Of a stretch of 40,079 nt of DNA, positions 11,227 to 21,689 are shown piece after piece. This stretch comes from a virus. The position numbers were made by a program, and so were the translations under genes. Within the stretch, counting starts at the first letter, position 1. The number at the start of each line of letters is the position of its first letter. The stretch lies in IMG/VR virus record IMGVR_UViG_3300025151_000103, positions 1-40,079 of that record. One strand, given 5' to 3'. The notes under the pieces were generated by a model. That model ran no database searches. It worked only from the letters and a program-made list of their open reading frames with translations, and had not been told where the DNA came from.

Positions 11227-14200
11227 ATGGCAGATAAAAAGGTAAAAATTGGTAATATTCTGGACAACCTACTGCCAGAATTTGTCAGAACAGATAATCC
11301 ACTTTTTCTTGATTTCCTCAAGCAGTATTATGTTTCTGAGGAGCATGATTATGGATCAATTTATCTTATAGATAATCTTCCTGACTTAAAAAACGTTCAA
11401 TCATTTGCCGAATTAATTATTGGGACAACTAATCCGGCAACTGGTTTGCCTTTTGTTCCAATTGTACTTACTAAGGCATGTCTTCACCTGGATGAAACTA
11501 TTCATGTTAACACTACTATTGGATTTCCCAATCAGTATGGTTTGCTTAGAATTGAAAATGAAGTAATTACATATACTGGAAAAACTGCAACTTCATTTAC
11601 TGGTTGTGTTCGTGGTTTTAGTGGTGTTACGGCTATTGAAACTGCTGGAGACCAAGAATACCTTCAATTTAGCAGAACAGATGTTGATGATCACCCAAAA
11701 GATGCTCTCGTATCAAATTTAAATTTTGTATACCTTCAAGAGTTCTACAGAAAGCACAAAAATCAATTTCTTCCCGGATTTGAAGAAAGAGAGTTTCAAA
11801 ATGTTTCTATTGAAAATATTCTGTCCAGATCAAAAGATTTTTTCAGTTCAAAGGGTACAGAAACAGCATTAAAAATTCTTTTCAACGTTTTATTTGCAAA
11901 ACAAGTTGAAATTGGAAAACCATTTGATCAAACTATAGCGGCATCATCCGCACAATGGGTAAGAACGAATGATATTATTGTTGAAGCAATTACTGGCAAT
12001 CCAAAGAAGTTATTAGCAACTACATTACAACAAGATTCCATATCAAATCCAACAGCATCCGGAGCAGTAGCTGCTGTTGATGAAGTTTTCCTGGGAAGGA
12101 AGAGATATTTTAGAATTTCCTTTTCTGAGGGTTCTATTACCGATAAATTCATAATTAGCAAAAAAACTAAAGTTATTCAAGAAACTGATTCTCTTGAAGT
12201 TGTAACTGTAGACTCCACAATGGGGTTCCCAGAAGCAGGAATGTTTTATTACAATGATGGAGTTGGTACTGTTGATGTTTCATATGCATCAAAGAACTAT
12301 AATCAATTTTTAGGTTGTGTAGGCGTTGGTCTTCCGTTGCAACCTGATCAAGAGATTAGTGATGCAATGTTTGTATATGGATTTGAAAATGGAGATCCTT
12401 CTAAACCGGTAACAATGAGGACTGTCGGAACAGTTCCTGATATTGACAATAAAAACTTAACCAAATTTTTTAAAGAAGGGGATATAATTGGATTAAAATC
12501 ATTTGGTGAAAGATATGAGGAAGATAATCATTTATTTACTAAATGGTTATATAATAATGTTTCCTATATTGATGTTGAAAGTGTAGACACGGGTTCTCTA
12601 CAATTCACTACTAAAGCAAAACACTATATTAATGAATTTGATTCGGTAGATATTCTACTGAAAGATAGTCTGGCAGTTATTGATGAAGATGTTCAAATTT
12701 CTTCTGTTATTGACCCTAAAAGTGTTAGGATTTCCTCTACCACCGGATCACTTAGTGCATCTAACAAGTATGTGCTCAGAAAAAGAATAGCATATGCTTC
12801 TTCAGAATTTGGCGTTGATAGTGGATTTGCTAATATCCAAAACTCATTTGTAGATAATGAAGGTAATGCATACGTTGCATTTAATAGTTTACCATCATAT
12901 CCAGATATACAAGTTTCAAATAGATCAATAGAAGTAAATCCGAGTGATATTGATATCAGTGGCACTGGAAATATAACAATTACTAATCATGGATTTGAAA
13001 ATGGAGAAAGAGTTTATTATAACCCAGCAGCTGATACAAAAGAGAGTTTTAGAGGTGGAACAGATGTTTTTGATGGAACGTATGTAATAAAAAAAGTAGA
13101 CGATAATACAATTAAACTTGGGTTGACATATCCTGCTGTAGAAAACGATAGTTTCATCTCTTTTACAGGAGTAGGAACTGAAAGTCACATCATTACTGCA
13201 GTAGACCTTTATTCATTTGAAAATGACAGAGTAAAAAATCTGGCACCACAGAGTTATTTTAAGAGATTTTTAAAAACTCCAAAAAACCAAATCGAAAATA
13301 ATGACATTGAGGGACCAATTGGAGTTGGATTGAACGGAGTAGAGTTTTACTCTCCTGTTGGAAATGACAGATATTATTTTGGACAAATCGATGAAGTAAA
13401 TGTAATTTCATCTGGAAGTGGTTATAATGTTTTAGCAGTTCCAGAATTTTCTGTATCTGGAGGGGTTGGGTTAACTGCTTTTGCTAATTGTTCAGGAAAT
13501 ATCGATTCTATTAATCTAACATCTGCAGGATTTGATTATGTTGGAACTCCTTCGGTTAAAATTTCAGGAGGGAATGTTTCCGGAACTGTCCTCAAAGCAC
13601 AAATGCGTGGACTGACACATAGTGTGTCAGTTAATGACTTCTCTGTAGATCTTTCTAATAATTTAATTACATTAGCGGATCACAAGTTTTTAAATGCAGA
13701 ACCGGTTACTTACATTGCTACTGGAACACCTATTGGAATCAATAGCACCAACTCATTTGTAGGTTTTGAAACAAATAGACTTTCCTCTGGTTCTACTTAC
13801 TATATTGTAAAAATTGATGAAAATAGATTTTCATTGACATCAACTAAGAATGATGCTGAGAATAAAACAAAATTAATTGACTTCAATAATTTTGGAACAA
13901 AAGATCATACGTTTAGATCTAAAAAAATTAGACGTATAATCGATAGAATTAATGTAATAGAACAAGGAGGAAATATATCTACGAGAAAAGTTGAAATTGA
14001 TTCTCAAGCATATCCTCCTGAGTTTGTGAAAGATGAATTTAAAACTTTTACAGGAATCAATACTCATCAAGATTATATCTTTGCAAAAAATCATGGATTT
14101 TCTGATGGTGAAGTAGTTTCATATAAAACAACTGGTGCAATTAGTGGACTTGATGTCAATTCTGTCTATAAGGTAAAGGTATTAGACATCAATAAATTTA

Positions 14201-17200
14201 AACTGTCTCATGCGGGAACGGCTACGACAATTTCTTCTACAAATTATGATAATGAAGTATATGTTGATATAACCAGTATTGGTTCTGGTATTCATACAGT
14301 TGGTTATCCAGATATTGCAATCACTATTGATGGAATTGTATCAGTTGGTAATACTGATGTAATACCATCATACTACAATGCTAGTGCAACTCCTGTAATT
14401 ACTGGAGGAGTTGATAGTATTTTTATAAAAAATGGTGGAAACTCATTTGGAAATGATGAGTTACTGAATTACAAGAAGAATTTAAATACAAGACTTCTTA
14501 CAGGAAAAGAAGCAGTATTAAAACCACTTATCAACGATTCTGGACAAATTGAAGCAGTATTTGTTTTAGATGGAGGTTCTGAATATACGACTCCACCAAA
14601 AATAGAAGTGATTGGAGATGGTGATTTTGCAGAGGTAGTGGCAACTATCTCCAATGGTAAAATAATATCAGCAACCATCATAAATGGAGGTAAAAACTAT
14701 AAAAGTTCCGATACATTTATTACTGTTACACCTACTGGAGACGGAGCAAAATTTATAACAAATATCCATGAATGGAAAGTTAATAATGTAGAAAGATATA
14801 AACAATTTTTGTCAGGTATAAATGATGACTTTAAATCTAAATCAAGAGATTATATCAGAGTAAAGTCACAGAGATCTGACGATTCAACTACTCTTGCTGG
14901 ATACTATCCAGGAAAATTCTATAGGGAATTGTTAAAGGATAATGTTGACGGTAACTTAGATGAAGAGTCTAATACTGATAATTTAGTTCATTCACCCATT
15001 GTTGGATGGTCATACGATGGAAATCCAATTTATGGTCCATATTCGACTACAAATGCGTTACCAATAGAAGGATCACTTGGTGATGTTAAAAGAATGCAAT
15101 CAAGTTATCTAAAAGATATCATAAATGATGTGAACCTCAGACCAAATAAACCAGAAGGTTTCTTTGATCAAGATTTTATTTACAATTTGAATAGTGGAGA
15201 TCTAGACGAATACAATGGAAGATTCTGCATTACTCCAGAATTTCCAGATGGAAGATATTGTTATTTTTCTACTTTAGATCAATCTTCAGATGTTCCATCA
15301 TACCCTTACATAACTAAAAGACATTACAATTTAAGTGATTTATTTAATTATAATTATTTTTCAGATCAATCTGATAAAAATTTAAACACGGGTGATTATA
15401 GTCGAATGGTAACCCACCTGGGTATTAATGATTCTAATAGAGATTATCCATTTTTGTCTGAGTTTGCAAAATCGAGTCCAGAAATTACTGTTACTTCAAC
15501 AATTGGTTCAAATATAACTGGAATTGATATACTTAAACGTGGGGATAATTACAAAGTTGGAGAAAAAATAAATGTATCTGCAGAAGAAATTGATACAAAT
15601 ATCAGAGAGATTAGAGGTAAAGAAGTTATCTCTATTGTTACATCCGAAACAGAAAAGAATAATTTAAACCTTGCTGTTCTAGATGGAACAGTAACTGCAT
15701 CTTCTTCAACTGCTCATACTTATTCGGATGGAGATGTAATTGAAATTACCGGTGTCTCTACTGGAACATACAAGAATATTGAAGGTTTCTATAAAGTAGG
15801 AGTTTCTTCTGTAACTAGTGTTTTAACAGTTGCGATTGGTGCTACTTCTGCAACTGGAATTGTTACTACAATTACATTACGTGATACACCAGCAAAGAAT
15901 AAATTTGATATTGATGATACAATTGTTATTGGCACTGAAAAAATGAAGATTATTGGTATTGATAGAGTCAATTCCAATTATAGAGTTTCTAGAAAAGAAA
16001 ACGGAATAGAAACTTCACATTCAGCGAGTGCCAATGTGCATAGGGAAGAAGTTTCTTTCACTTTTGATGTAAACAAAAAACTAGATAATGTCAACTATGA
16101 AGTTGGCACTACAGAGTATATTGTCCCTGGAGAATCTCTTGGAATTGGATCTCAATATTCTAATGTGATTGTTGGAACTGCAGGAAGTTTCAATATTACA
16201 AAATCGATTCCACCACAAGCAATTTATATAAGAAATCATGGATTTAAAACTGGAGATGAATTAGAATATGTTTCATTTGCAGGAACAATTACTGGTTCTC
16301 ATCTTGAAGGAGCAGTTGGAATTGGAACTACCGATCCATCTGATTTTGCTAGGTTTGATATTTCAACTTACGATAATCTTTTTGCTGTAAAACTTGGAAC
16401 TGATTATTTGGGTATTACAACAGTAAGAGCAGGAATTGCTACTAACTATCTTCTCTATTGGATTGGACATACTGCAGATGATGCTAAATTTACTAAAAAA
16501 GTTGATAGAATAACAGCTGATTCAAAACGAAGAAATGCCACAGTAACAACTTCGGGTGCTCATGGATTAATTCCTAAAGATAAAGTTACCATAGATGTAA
16601 CTCCAAATATCACTAATAATGTAACATTCAAATATAATGAAAATATGAGGAGACTTATTGTAGATCCTCTTACAATTAATGTTACTGGGGTATCTACCTC
16701 TGGAATAACAACAGATGTTACTTCAGCAATTACAATACAGGATCATGAGTTCAATACTGGTGATGCAGTTTCCTATGTCGCAGGTTCTACAATAATAGGA
16801 GGTTTAGCAACTAATGGTCGTGTTTACTATGCGATCAAATATTCAGATGATAAAATCAGAATTGCTGAAAATTATTCTCAGGCGACTTCATATCCAGCAC
16901 AATATATTGACTTTCCAACAGTTGCAGGATCAGGAACATTTGAACTTGGAAAAGTAGATCCAAAGATTAATATTACAAAAGGAACAAATGTTGCTATTGC
17001 TGTTTCTGACGCATCTTTGTTGAGTTATAATATTAATTTTTATACTGACAAAAATTATAAATCAAGATATGATTCTGCACTCATAAACCGAAATGCAGAT
17101 CCTGGTTCAACTGGGGCAGAGATTAACGTTTCAGTTGCAAGTTCTTTGCCAAAAGTTTTATATTACAAAGTTGAGGGAACTAGCACAAATGCATATAAAA

Positions 17201-20200
17201 CAAAAGATCTTTTTGTTGTAGGTGAATCTAGTTTTAATGTATTCGACTCCAAGTATAATGGTTCTTATGATGTAGTTGGTTCTTCTAGTACTACTTTTAC
17301 TATTAATCTTTCAACCAAAGTAGAAAATTTATCCTACACCAGTTCTGGATTGACAACTGCATATTATCATACTAGTGCCAGTGGTGCTTTTGGTGGAATA
17401 CACTCTTTGAATATTTACAATAAAGGTGAAAACTTAAAATCTCTTCCAGTCGTTACCTCTGTTGCATCATCAACTGGTTCAGGAGCGGAGTTTAAGGTAA
17501 CTTCTGATAATATTGGAACTATACTAGATACCAAGATTATGTTCTCTGGAATTGAAATTCCAGAAGATAAAACTTTAGCACCAAAAGCAGAATCTCAAGT
17601 ACTTCTTACATTAGAAAATAATTTAAAAATATCCACTGTTGGAATTATTACTGGAGGAAAGAATTATAATCAACCACCAAAAATTATAGTTCCAGGTCAT
17701 CCTGACGCAGTATTTGACGTTGAAGTTTTAGGTAATGCTGTGAATAAAGTTATTGTTGTATCTGGTTCTAGTGGTTTAAATGAAACCACTAGGGCAATAC
17801 CGATTAACAATTCAAATGGTCTCCAAGTAACTGGTGCAGTTTCTATTGGAGGAACTGAAAATAGACTGTCAATTAAGTCACCACCTACAACGGGATTTAC
17901 AACTGCAAATCCATTCCCATTCGAGATTGGTGATGAAGTTTTTGTTGAAAATATAGTAATTGATGCAGGTAGTGGTCAGGGATATAATTCTAGCGATTAT
18001 AATTATCGAAATTTCACTATCACTGGAATTAATACCACAAATGGTGCTGAGAGCATTACATACTCGATTGTTGGTATTGCCGTAACTGGTGGAACATTTA
18101 ACAATGCAAGTTCTTTTGGTTCAGTAGTTAAGGTAAGTGATTTAGTATCACTTCAACCACAATTTGAAAAAGCAATTTATAAAAAAGGAGAATTTGTAAC
18201 TAGTCAATCTGGTTCTTCAGCAAAAGTAGTGGAGTTTGATAGTTCAAATGACACCTTAAAGGTAATTGATATTGACGGAAAATTCAAAAGAAATGATGTC
18301 ATTGATGGAAATGCAAGTAACTTTAAATCAACTATAGAATCATTAGTAGAATATGATTTCAATCTTCAAGTTGATAGTACATTTGTAGATGGAAACACAT
18401 GGAGTAATGATACTGGCAAGTTAAACAATAATGATCAAAGATTACACGATAATGATTTCTATCAAAGATTCTCATATGTAATAAGAGGTCCAATTCCATA
18501 TGAAACATGGAGTGAACCAGTAAATAGTCTCGCGCACGTTTCTGGATACAAAAACTTTTCTGAATATGAAATAAGCAACGTATCAATTCCAAAAGTTTCA
18601 GTTGCATCAACTACTTCTGAACTTGCATTAAACTTGGAATTATTAAATTTAGCGTCAGTTCACGAAAGAAACTTTTATGATTTTGTTTCTGAGGTTACAG
18701 ATAATCCAAATTTCTCAAAAGTAGTTAAATTTAATACTAAAGTAATTGCAGATTATAACGAATCAATCTCAAATAAAGTTCTATTGATTGATGATATTAG
18801 TTCTCAATTTAATGGGGTTAGTACAAGCGTTGGTGGTGGAATTACTGGTCTTAGCACTTTTACATTATTAAATGGTGGTAGCAGTATGCTTCATCATGTA
18901 TTTGATCCTTCATCTTCTATTAATACAACAACCAATTTAATCACAATTACCGATCACAATTTCAATACAGGGGAAGAATTACATTATACTCCAAGCACAG
19001 GTAATATTGGTATTGCTGCTACTCACTCAATAGGAATAGGAATTAACACTACCGTTAATCTTCCATCAAAAGTTTATGTGGTTAAAGTAACTGATGATAC
19101 ATTTAGAGTTGCGATGGGATTATCTGAAACTAAATTATCACCACCGCATACAATTGGTTTTACAACTGTTACTGGGGTTGGAGCAACACACAGTCTATCA
19201 GTTGATAATACACTCGCGTTAACTAGGGGAATAATTGCGATTGATAACGTAATTCAGAGTCCTCTTTCACGAAAAGACATATCTGTCTCTCTTTCAAATG
19301 CAGTTGGAATCGGATCAACTGAACTCTTTGTGAATGATCCATCAAAATTTGTTGGAAATGATTTAGTAAAAATTGATGAAGAAATCTTTAGAATTTCTTC
19401 TGTAGGAATTGGTTCTACTAATTCTATGAATGTAGAGCGTGGATATATGGGTACTACCCCTGCTGCTCACTTAGTTGGAGCAGCATTTACCGCACTTTCT
19501 GGAGACTATAGAATTCAAAAAGGAAAAATACACTTTAAAGACGCTCCATATTCATCTAGCACATTTAATGGAAGAATATTCTACAGATTAGATTATGAAA
19601 AGAATAAAGTACTTGATGATATTTCTGAACAGTTTAATGGCACTCAAGATAAATTTGATCTGAAGACAAATGGTGTAGATGCTACCGGAATTAATACCAG
19701 TTTTGGTGCGATCTTAGTCAATAATATCTTCCAGAGACCATTTTACGATGATGTTGGATCACCATTAGCATCTGACTACACATTGCTTGGTGGTAATGTT
19801 GGCGCTGCATCAACAATTGATTTTAGTGGTATTCTTCCAGATGATATACCGAAAGGAGGAATTGTCGATGAAATTTCCCCAGTCACTACAAATCCTGGAT
19901 TAAATTATCAAGTTCCAAGAGCAGGGGCAGCATCAACTGTATTCATTAACAATTCTGGTGCCATAACTGCTGTCGGTATTGCTAGTGATGGCGGTGGTGC
20001 AGGTTACTTAATTCCTCCAAAAATTTCAATTGCATCTACAACTGGAGTTGGTGCAGCAGTAACTGCCATTATAACTGACGGTCTCATAACTTCATTTGAT
20101 GTGGTTTCCGCAGGTAGTGGTTATACTGCTACTTCTCCGCCAACAGTAATTATAACACCTCCAGGACCATATAAAAATTTACCACTTACAGGTGGAAATG

Positions 20201-21657
20201 GATCTGGAGCAACTATAGATGTTACTATAGGAATAGGTGGAACTGTAACTGAATTTGAGATAGCAGACAATGGTAAGGGTTATGAAGTTGGTGACGTTCT
20301 TGAACTTACTGGACTGGAATTCACTGCAGGTGTTTCTACTTCTCCGTTTAAAGTTACAGTTGAATCAAAACATCAAGATAAGTTTGCTGGATGGACATTT
20401 GGTCAACTCTTAGAACTTGATGATTTTAGTAATCAATTCAATGGAATACGAAGAGACTTCTATATAACAAGAACTGAAACTAGCACAGAGTTTTATAGTA
20501 TTATCGCTAGAGATGGATCTGGCATTATACTTCAAAATAATTTGTTAATTTTTATCAACGATGTTCTTCAGAAACCAGGTATTGATTACATATTTAATGG
20601 TGGCACCAAAATTACTTTTACAACTCCTCCTATAGCAAATACTAAATTTAAGGTATATTTCTATACTGGTTCTAGTGCTGATTTTACCAATGAAGATGTA
20701 GATGAATCCATCAAGGTGGGTGATATTTTAAGATTGCAGAAATGGACTAATGGAGTTCCCTCTCAAACAAATAGAACAATTTATGAATTATCTGCTTCTG
20801 ATACTGTAGAAACGGAAACCTATGGTGGAGGTGGTATTGTTGTTGATGGCAATTACTTAAGACCAACTATATGGAGAAAGCAAACCACTGATATGTTTGT
20901 CAATGGTGTAAAAATTTCAAAAGCAAGGAATTACTTAGAACCTGCTATCTTCCCGACTACTAATGCAATCACAAATTTAGAAAATGATGGTACTGAAGTA
21001 TATGTAAAAGATGCTTGGTCTTTTAGTAAAATTGATGATACTCAAGGTACTTTGGATGATATTGTTATTGTTGGAGTTGGAACGACTGGAAACTCTATAA
21101 CTGAAAACATAAATGGTGTTACATTTGCAGGTGACTACGGCATAATTACTGGGATTGTAACATCTACCACTGGAATCAATACAACATCTCCAATGATTGT
21201 GTTTGATGTAATTCCGGATCCAAATATTTTTGAACTTGGGTCTGTCGATCCTAGAAAAATTGCCAGGTCTGGCATTTCTACGGGTGATAAATTTGTTATA
21301 AGTAAAACACTCATAGGTAGCGGAGTCACTGCTCTAGTTGATTCTGTACTAAATCCCTTTGCTGGAGAATCTACCGATTTTATTGATTGTGTATATCATG
21401 CACACAGTGTTGTTCCTATTGGAAATGATACTGTTAGAATTTCGACTAATGTTCAGTCTATAAGTGGAATCAATACTTTGGGTCTCTCAACATATAGTAC
21501 CAGTCATGGTTGCTTTAGTTGGGGTAAAATGAGTTTCTCCAGAGATGCTGGAGTAGCAAAGACATTTACTGCACAAACTGCAAATGGTGAAGCAGGATTA
21601 ACAACTTCTACACACATTAGAAGACGGACTCAAATAAGACTGGCGAATACAGTATAA
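11227..21657 (+). CDS. 7: gp7 giant baseplate wedge protein
   Basis: An uninterrupted frame of 3476 codons, compared with 1032 in T4 gp7. The N-terminus (KIGNILDNLLPEFVR, then NPLFLDFLKQYY) and the place between gp6 and gp8 identify it. Most of the length is beta-rich repeats. Six clear HGF-TG modules lie near residues 587, 818, 955, 1670, 1839 and 2576. Several GSGY/PP modules lie near 723-795, 1108-1178, 2138 and 2908-3028. RG-GT-H modules lie near 90-135 and 2684-2763. Three QFNG modules start near 2519, 2796 and 3064. A YHYH-like stretch YDGNPIYGPY sits at 1263-1272. gp7 probably forms the outer arm of the wedge and may contact receptors or fibres. A late promoter overlaps its stop codon. 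Confidence 0.88.
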   Translation: MADKKVKIGNILDNLLPEFVRTDNPLFLDFLKQYYVSEEHDYGSIYLIDNLPDLKNVQSFAELIIGTTNPATGLPFVPIVLTKACLHLDETIHVNTTIGFPNQYGLLRIENEVITYTGKTATSFTGCVRGFSGVTAIETAGDQEYLQFSRTDVDDHPKDALVSNLNFVYLQEFYRKHKNQFLPGFEEREFQNVSIENILSRSKDFFSSKGTETALKILFNVLFAKQVEIGKPFDQTIAASSAQWVRTNDIIVEAITGNPKKLLATTLQQDSISNPTASGAVAAVDEVFLGRKRYFRISFSEGSITDKFIISKKTKVIQETDSLEVVTVDSTMGFPEAGMFYYNDGVGTVDVSYASKNYNQFLGCVGVGLPLQPDQEISDAMFVYGFENGDPSKPVTMRTVGTVPDIDNKNLTKFFKEGDIIGLKSFGERYEEDNHLFTKWLYNNVSYIDVESVDTGSLQFTTKAKHYINEFDSVDILLKDSLAVIDEDVQISSVIDPKSVRISSTTGSLSASNKYVLRKRIAYASSEFGVDSGFANIQNSFVDNEGNAYVAFNSLPSYPDIQVSNRSIEVNPSDIDISGTGNITITNHGFENGERVYYNPAADTKESFRGGTDVFDGTYVIKKVDDNTIKLGLTYPAVENDSFISFTGVGTESHIITAVDLYSFENDRVKNLAPQSYFKRFLKTPKNQIENNDIEGPIGVGLNGVEFYSPVGNDRYYFGQIDEVNVISSGSGYNVLAVPEFSVSGGVGLTAFANCSGNIDSINLTSAGFDYVGTPSVKISGGNVSGTVLKAQMRGLTHSVSVNDFSVDLSNNLITLADHKFLNAEPVTYIATGTPIGINSTNSFVGFETNRLSSGSTYYIVKIDENRFSLTSTKNDAENKTKLIDFNNFGTKDHTFRSKKIRRIIDRINVIEQGGNISTRKVEIDSQAYPPEFVKDEFKTFTGINTHQDYIFAKNHGFSDGEVVSYKTTGAISGLDVNSVYKVKVLDINKFKLSHAGTATTISSTNYDNEVYVDITSIGSGIHTVGYPDIAITIDGIVSVGNTDVIPSYYNASATPVITGGVDSIFIKNGGNSFGNDELLNYKKNLNTRLLTGKEAVLKPLINDSGQIEAVFVLDGGSEYTTPPKIEVIGDGDFAEVVATISNGKIISATIINGGKNYKSSDTFITVTPTGDGAKFITNIHEWKVNNVERYKQFLSGINDDFKSKSRDYIRVKSQRSDDSTTLAGYYPGKFYRELLKDNVDGNLDEESNTDNLVHSPIVGWSYDGNPIYGPYSTTNALPIEGSLGDVKRMQSSYLKDIINDVNLRPNKPEGFFDQDFIYNLNSGDLDEYNGRFCITPEFPDGRYCYFSTLDQSSDVPSYPYITKRHYNLSDLFNYNYFSDQSDKNLNTGDYSRMVTHLGINDSNRDYPFLSEFAKSSPEITVTSTIGSNITGIDILKRGDNYKVGEKINVSAEEIDTNIREIRGKEVISIVTSETEKNNLNLAVLDGTVTASSSTAHTYSDGDVIEITGVSTGTYKNIEGFYKVGVSSVTSVLTVAIGATSATGIVTTITLRDTPAKNKFDIDDTIVIGTEKMKIIGIDRVNSNYRVSRKENGIETSHSASANVHREEVSFTFDVNKKLDNVNYEVGTTEYIVPGESLGIGSQYSNVIVGTAGSFNITKSIPPQAIYIRNHGFKTGDELEYVSFAGTITGSHLEGAVGIGTTDPSDFARFDISTYDNLFAVKLGTDYLGITTVRAGIATNYLLYWIGHTADDAKFTKKVDRITADSKRRNATVTTSGAHGLIPKDKVTIDVTPNITNNVTFKYNENMRRLIVDPLTINVTGVSTSGITTDVTSAITIQDHEFNTGDAVSYVAGSTIIGGLATNGRVYYAIKYSDDKIRIAENYSQATSYPAQYIDFPTVAGSGTFELGKVDPKINITKGTNVAIAVSDASLLSYNINFYTDKNYKSRYDSALINRNADPGSTGAEINVSVASSLPKVLYYKVEGTSTNAYKTKDLFVVGESSFNVFDSKYNGSYDVVGSSSTTFTINLSTKVENLSYTSSGLTTAYYHTSASGAFGGIHSLNIYNKGENLKSLPVVTSVASSTGSGAEFKVTSDNIGTILDTKIMFSGIEIPEDKTLAPKAESQVLLTLENNLKISTVGIITGGKNYNQPPKIIVPGHPDAVFDVEVLGNAVNKVIVVSGSSGLNETTRAIPINNSNGLQVTGAVSIGGTENRLSIKSPPTTGFTTANPFPFEIGDEVFVENIVIDAGSGQGYNSSDYNYRNFTITGINTTNGAESITYSIVGIAVTGGTFNNASSFGSVVKVSDLVSLQPQFEKAIYKKGEFVTSQSGSSAKVVEFDSSNDTLKVIDIDGKFKRNDVIDGNASNFKSTIESLVEYDFNLQVDSTFVDGNTWSNDTGKLNNNDQRLHDNDFYQRFSYVIRGPIPYETWSEPVNSLAHVSGYKNFSEYEISNVSIPKVSVASTTSELALNLELLNLASVHERNFYDFVSEVTDNPNFSKVVKFNTKVIADYNESISNKVLLIDDISSQFNGVSTSVGGGITGLSTFTLLNGGSSMLHHVFDPSSSINTTTNLITITDHNFNTGEELHYTPSTGNIGIAATHSIGIGINTTVNLPSKVYVVKVTDDTFRVAMGLSETKLSPPHTIGFTTVTGVGATHSLSVDNTLALTRGIIAIDNVIQSPLSRKDISVSLSNAVGIGSTELFVNDPSKFVGNDLVKIDEEIFRISSVGIGSTNSMNVERGYMGTTPAAHLVGAAFTALSGDYRIQKGKIHFKDAPYSSSTFNGRIFYRLDYEKNKVLDDISEQFNGTQDKFDLKTNGVDATGINTSFGAILVNNIFQRPFYDDVGSPLASDYTLLGGNVGAASTIDFSGILPDDIPKGGIVDEISPVTTNPGLNYQVPRAGAASTVFINNSGAITAVGIASDGGGAGYLIPPKISIASTTGVGAAVTAIITDGLITSFDVVSAGSGYTATSPPTVIITPPGPYKNLPLTGGNGSGATIDVTIGIGGTVTEFEIADNGKGYEVGDVLELTGLEFTAGVSTSPFKVTVESKHQDKFAGWTFGQLLELDDFSNQFNGIRRDFYITRTETSTEFYSIIARDGSGIILQNNLLIFINDVLQKPGIDYIFNGGTKITFTTPPIANTKFKVYFYTGSSADFTNEDVDESIKVGDILRLQKWTNGVPSQTNRTIYELSASDTVETETYGGGGIVVDGNYLRPTIWRKQTTDMFVNGVKISKARNYLEPAIFPTTNAITNLENDGTEVYVKDAWSFSKIDDTQGTLDDIVIVGVGTTGNSITENINGVTFAGDYGIITGIVTSTTGINTTSPMIVFDVIPDPNIFELGSVDPRKIARSGISTGDKFVISKTLIGSGVTALVDSVLNPFAGESTDFIDCVYHAHSVVPIGNDTVRISTNVQSISGINTLGLSTYSTSHGCFSWGKMSFSRDAGVAKTFTAQTANGEAGLTTSTHIRRRTQIRLANTV

Positions 21658-21660
21658 ATA
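21653..21660 (+). promoter_or_regulatory. T4-type late promoter for gp8, overlapping the gp7 stop
   Basis: A perfect TATAAATA whose central TAA is the stop codon of gp7. It lies 30 bases before the gp8 ATG at 21690, the usual distance for T4 late promoters, so gp8 and downstream genes can be expressed independently of the very long gp7 message. Confidence 0.7.
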
Positions 21661-21689
21661 ATCAAAATTGTCAAAGATCTTTTCTCGAC

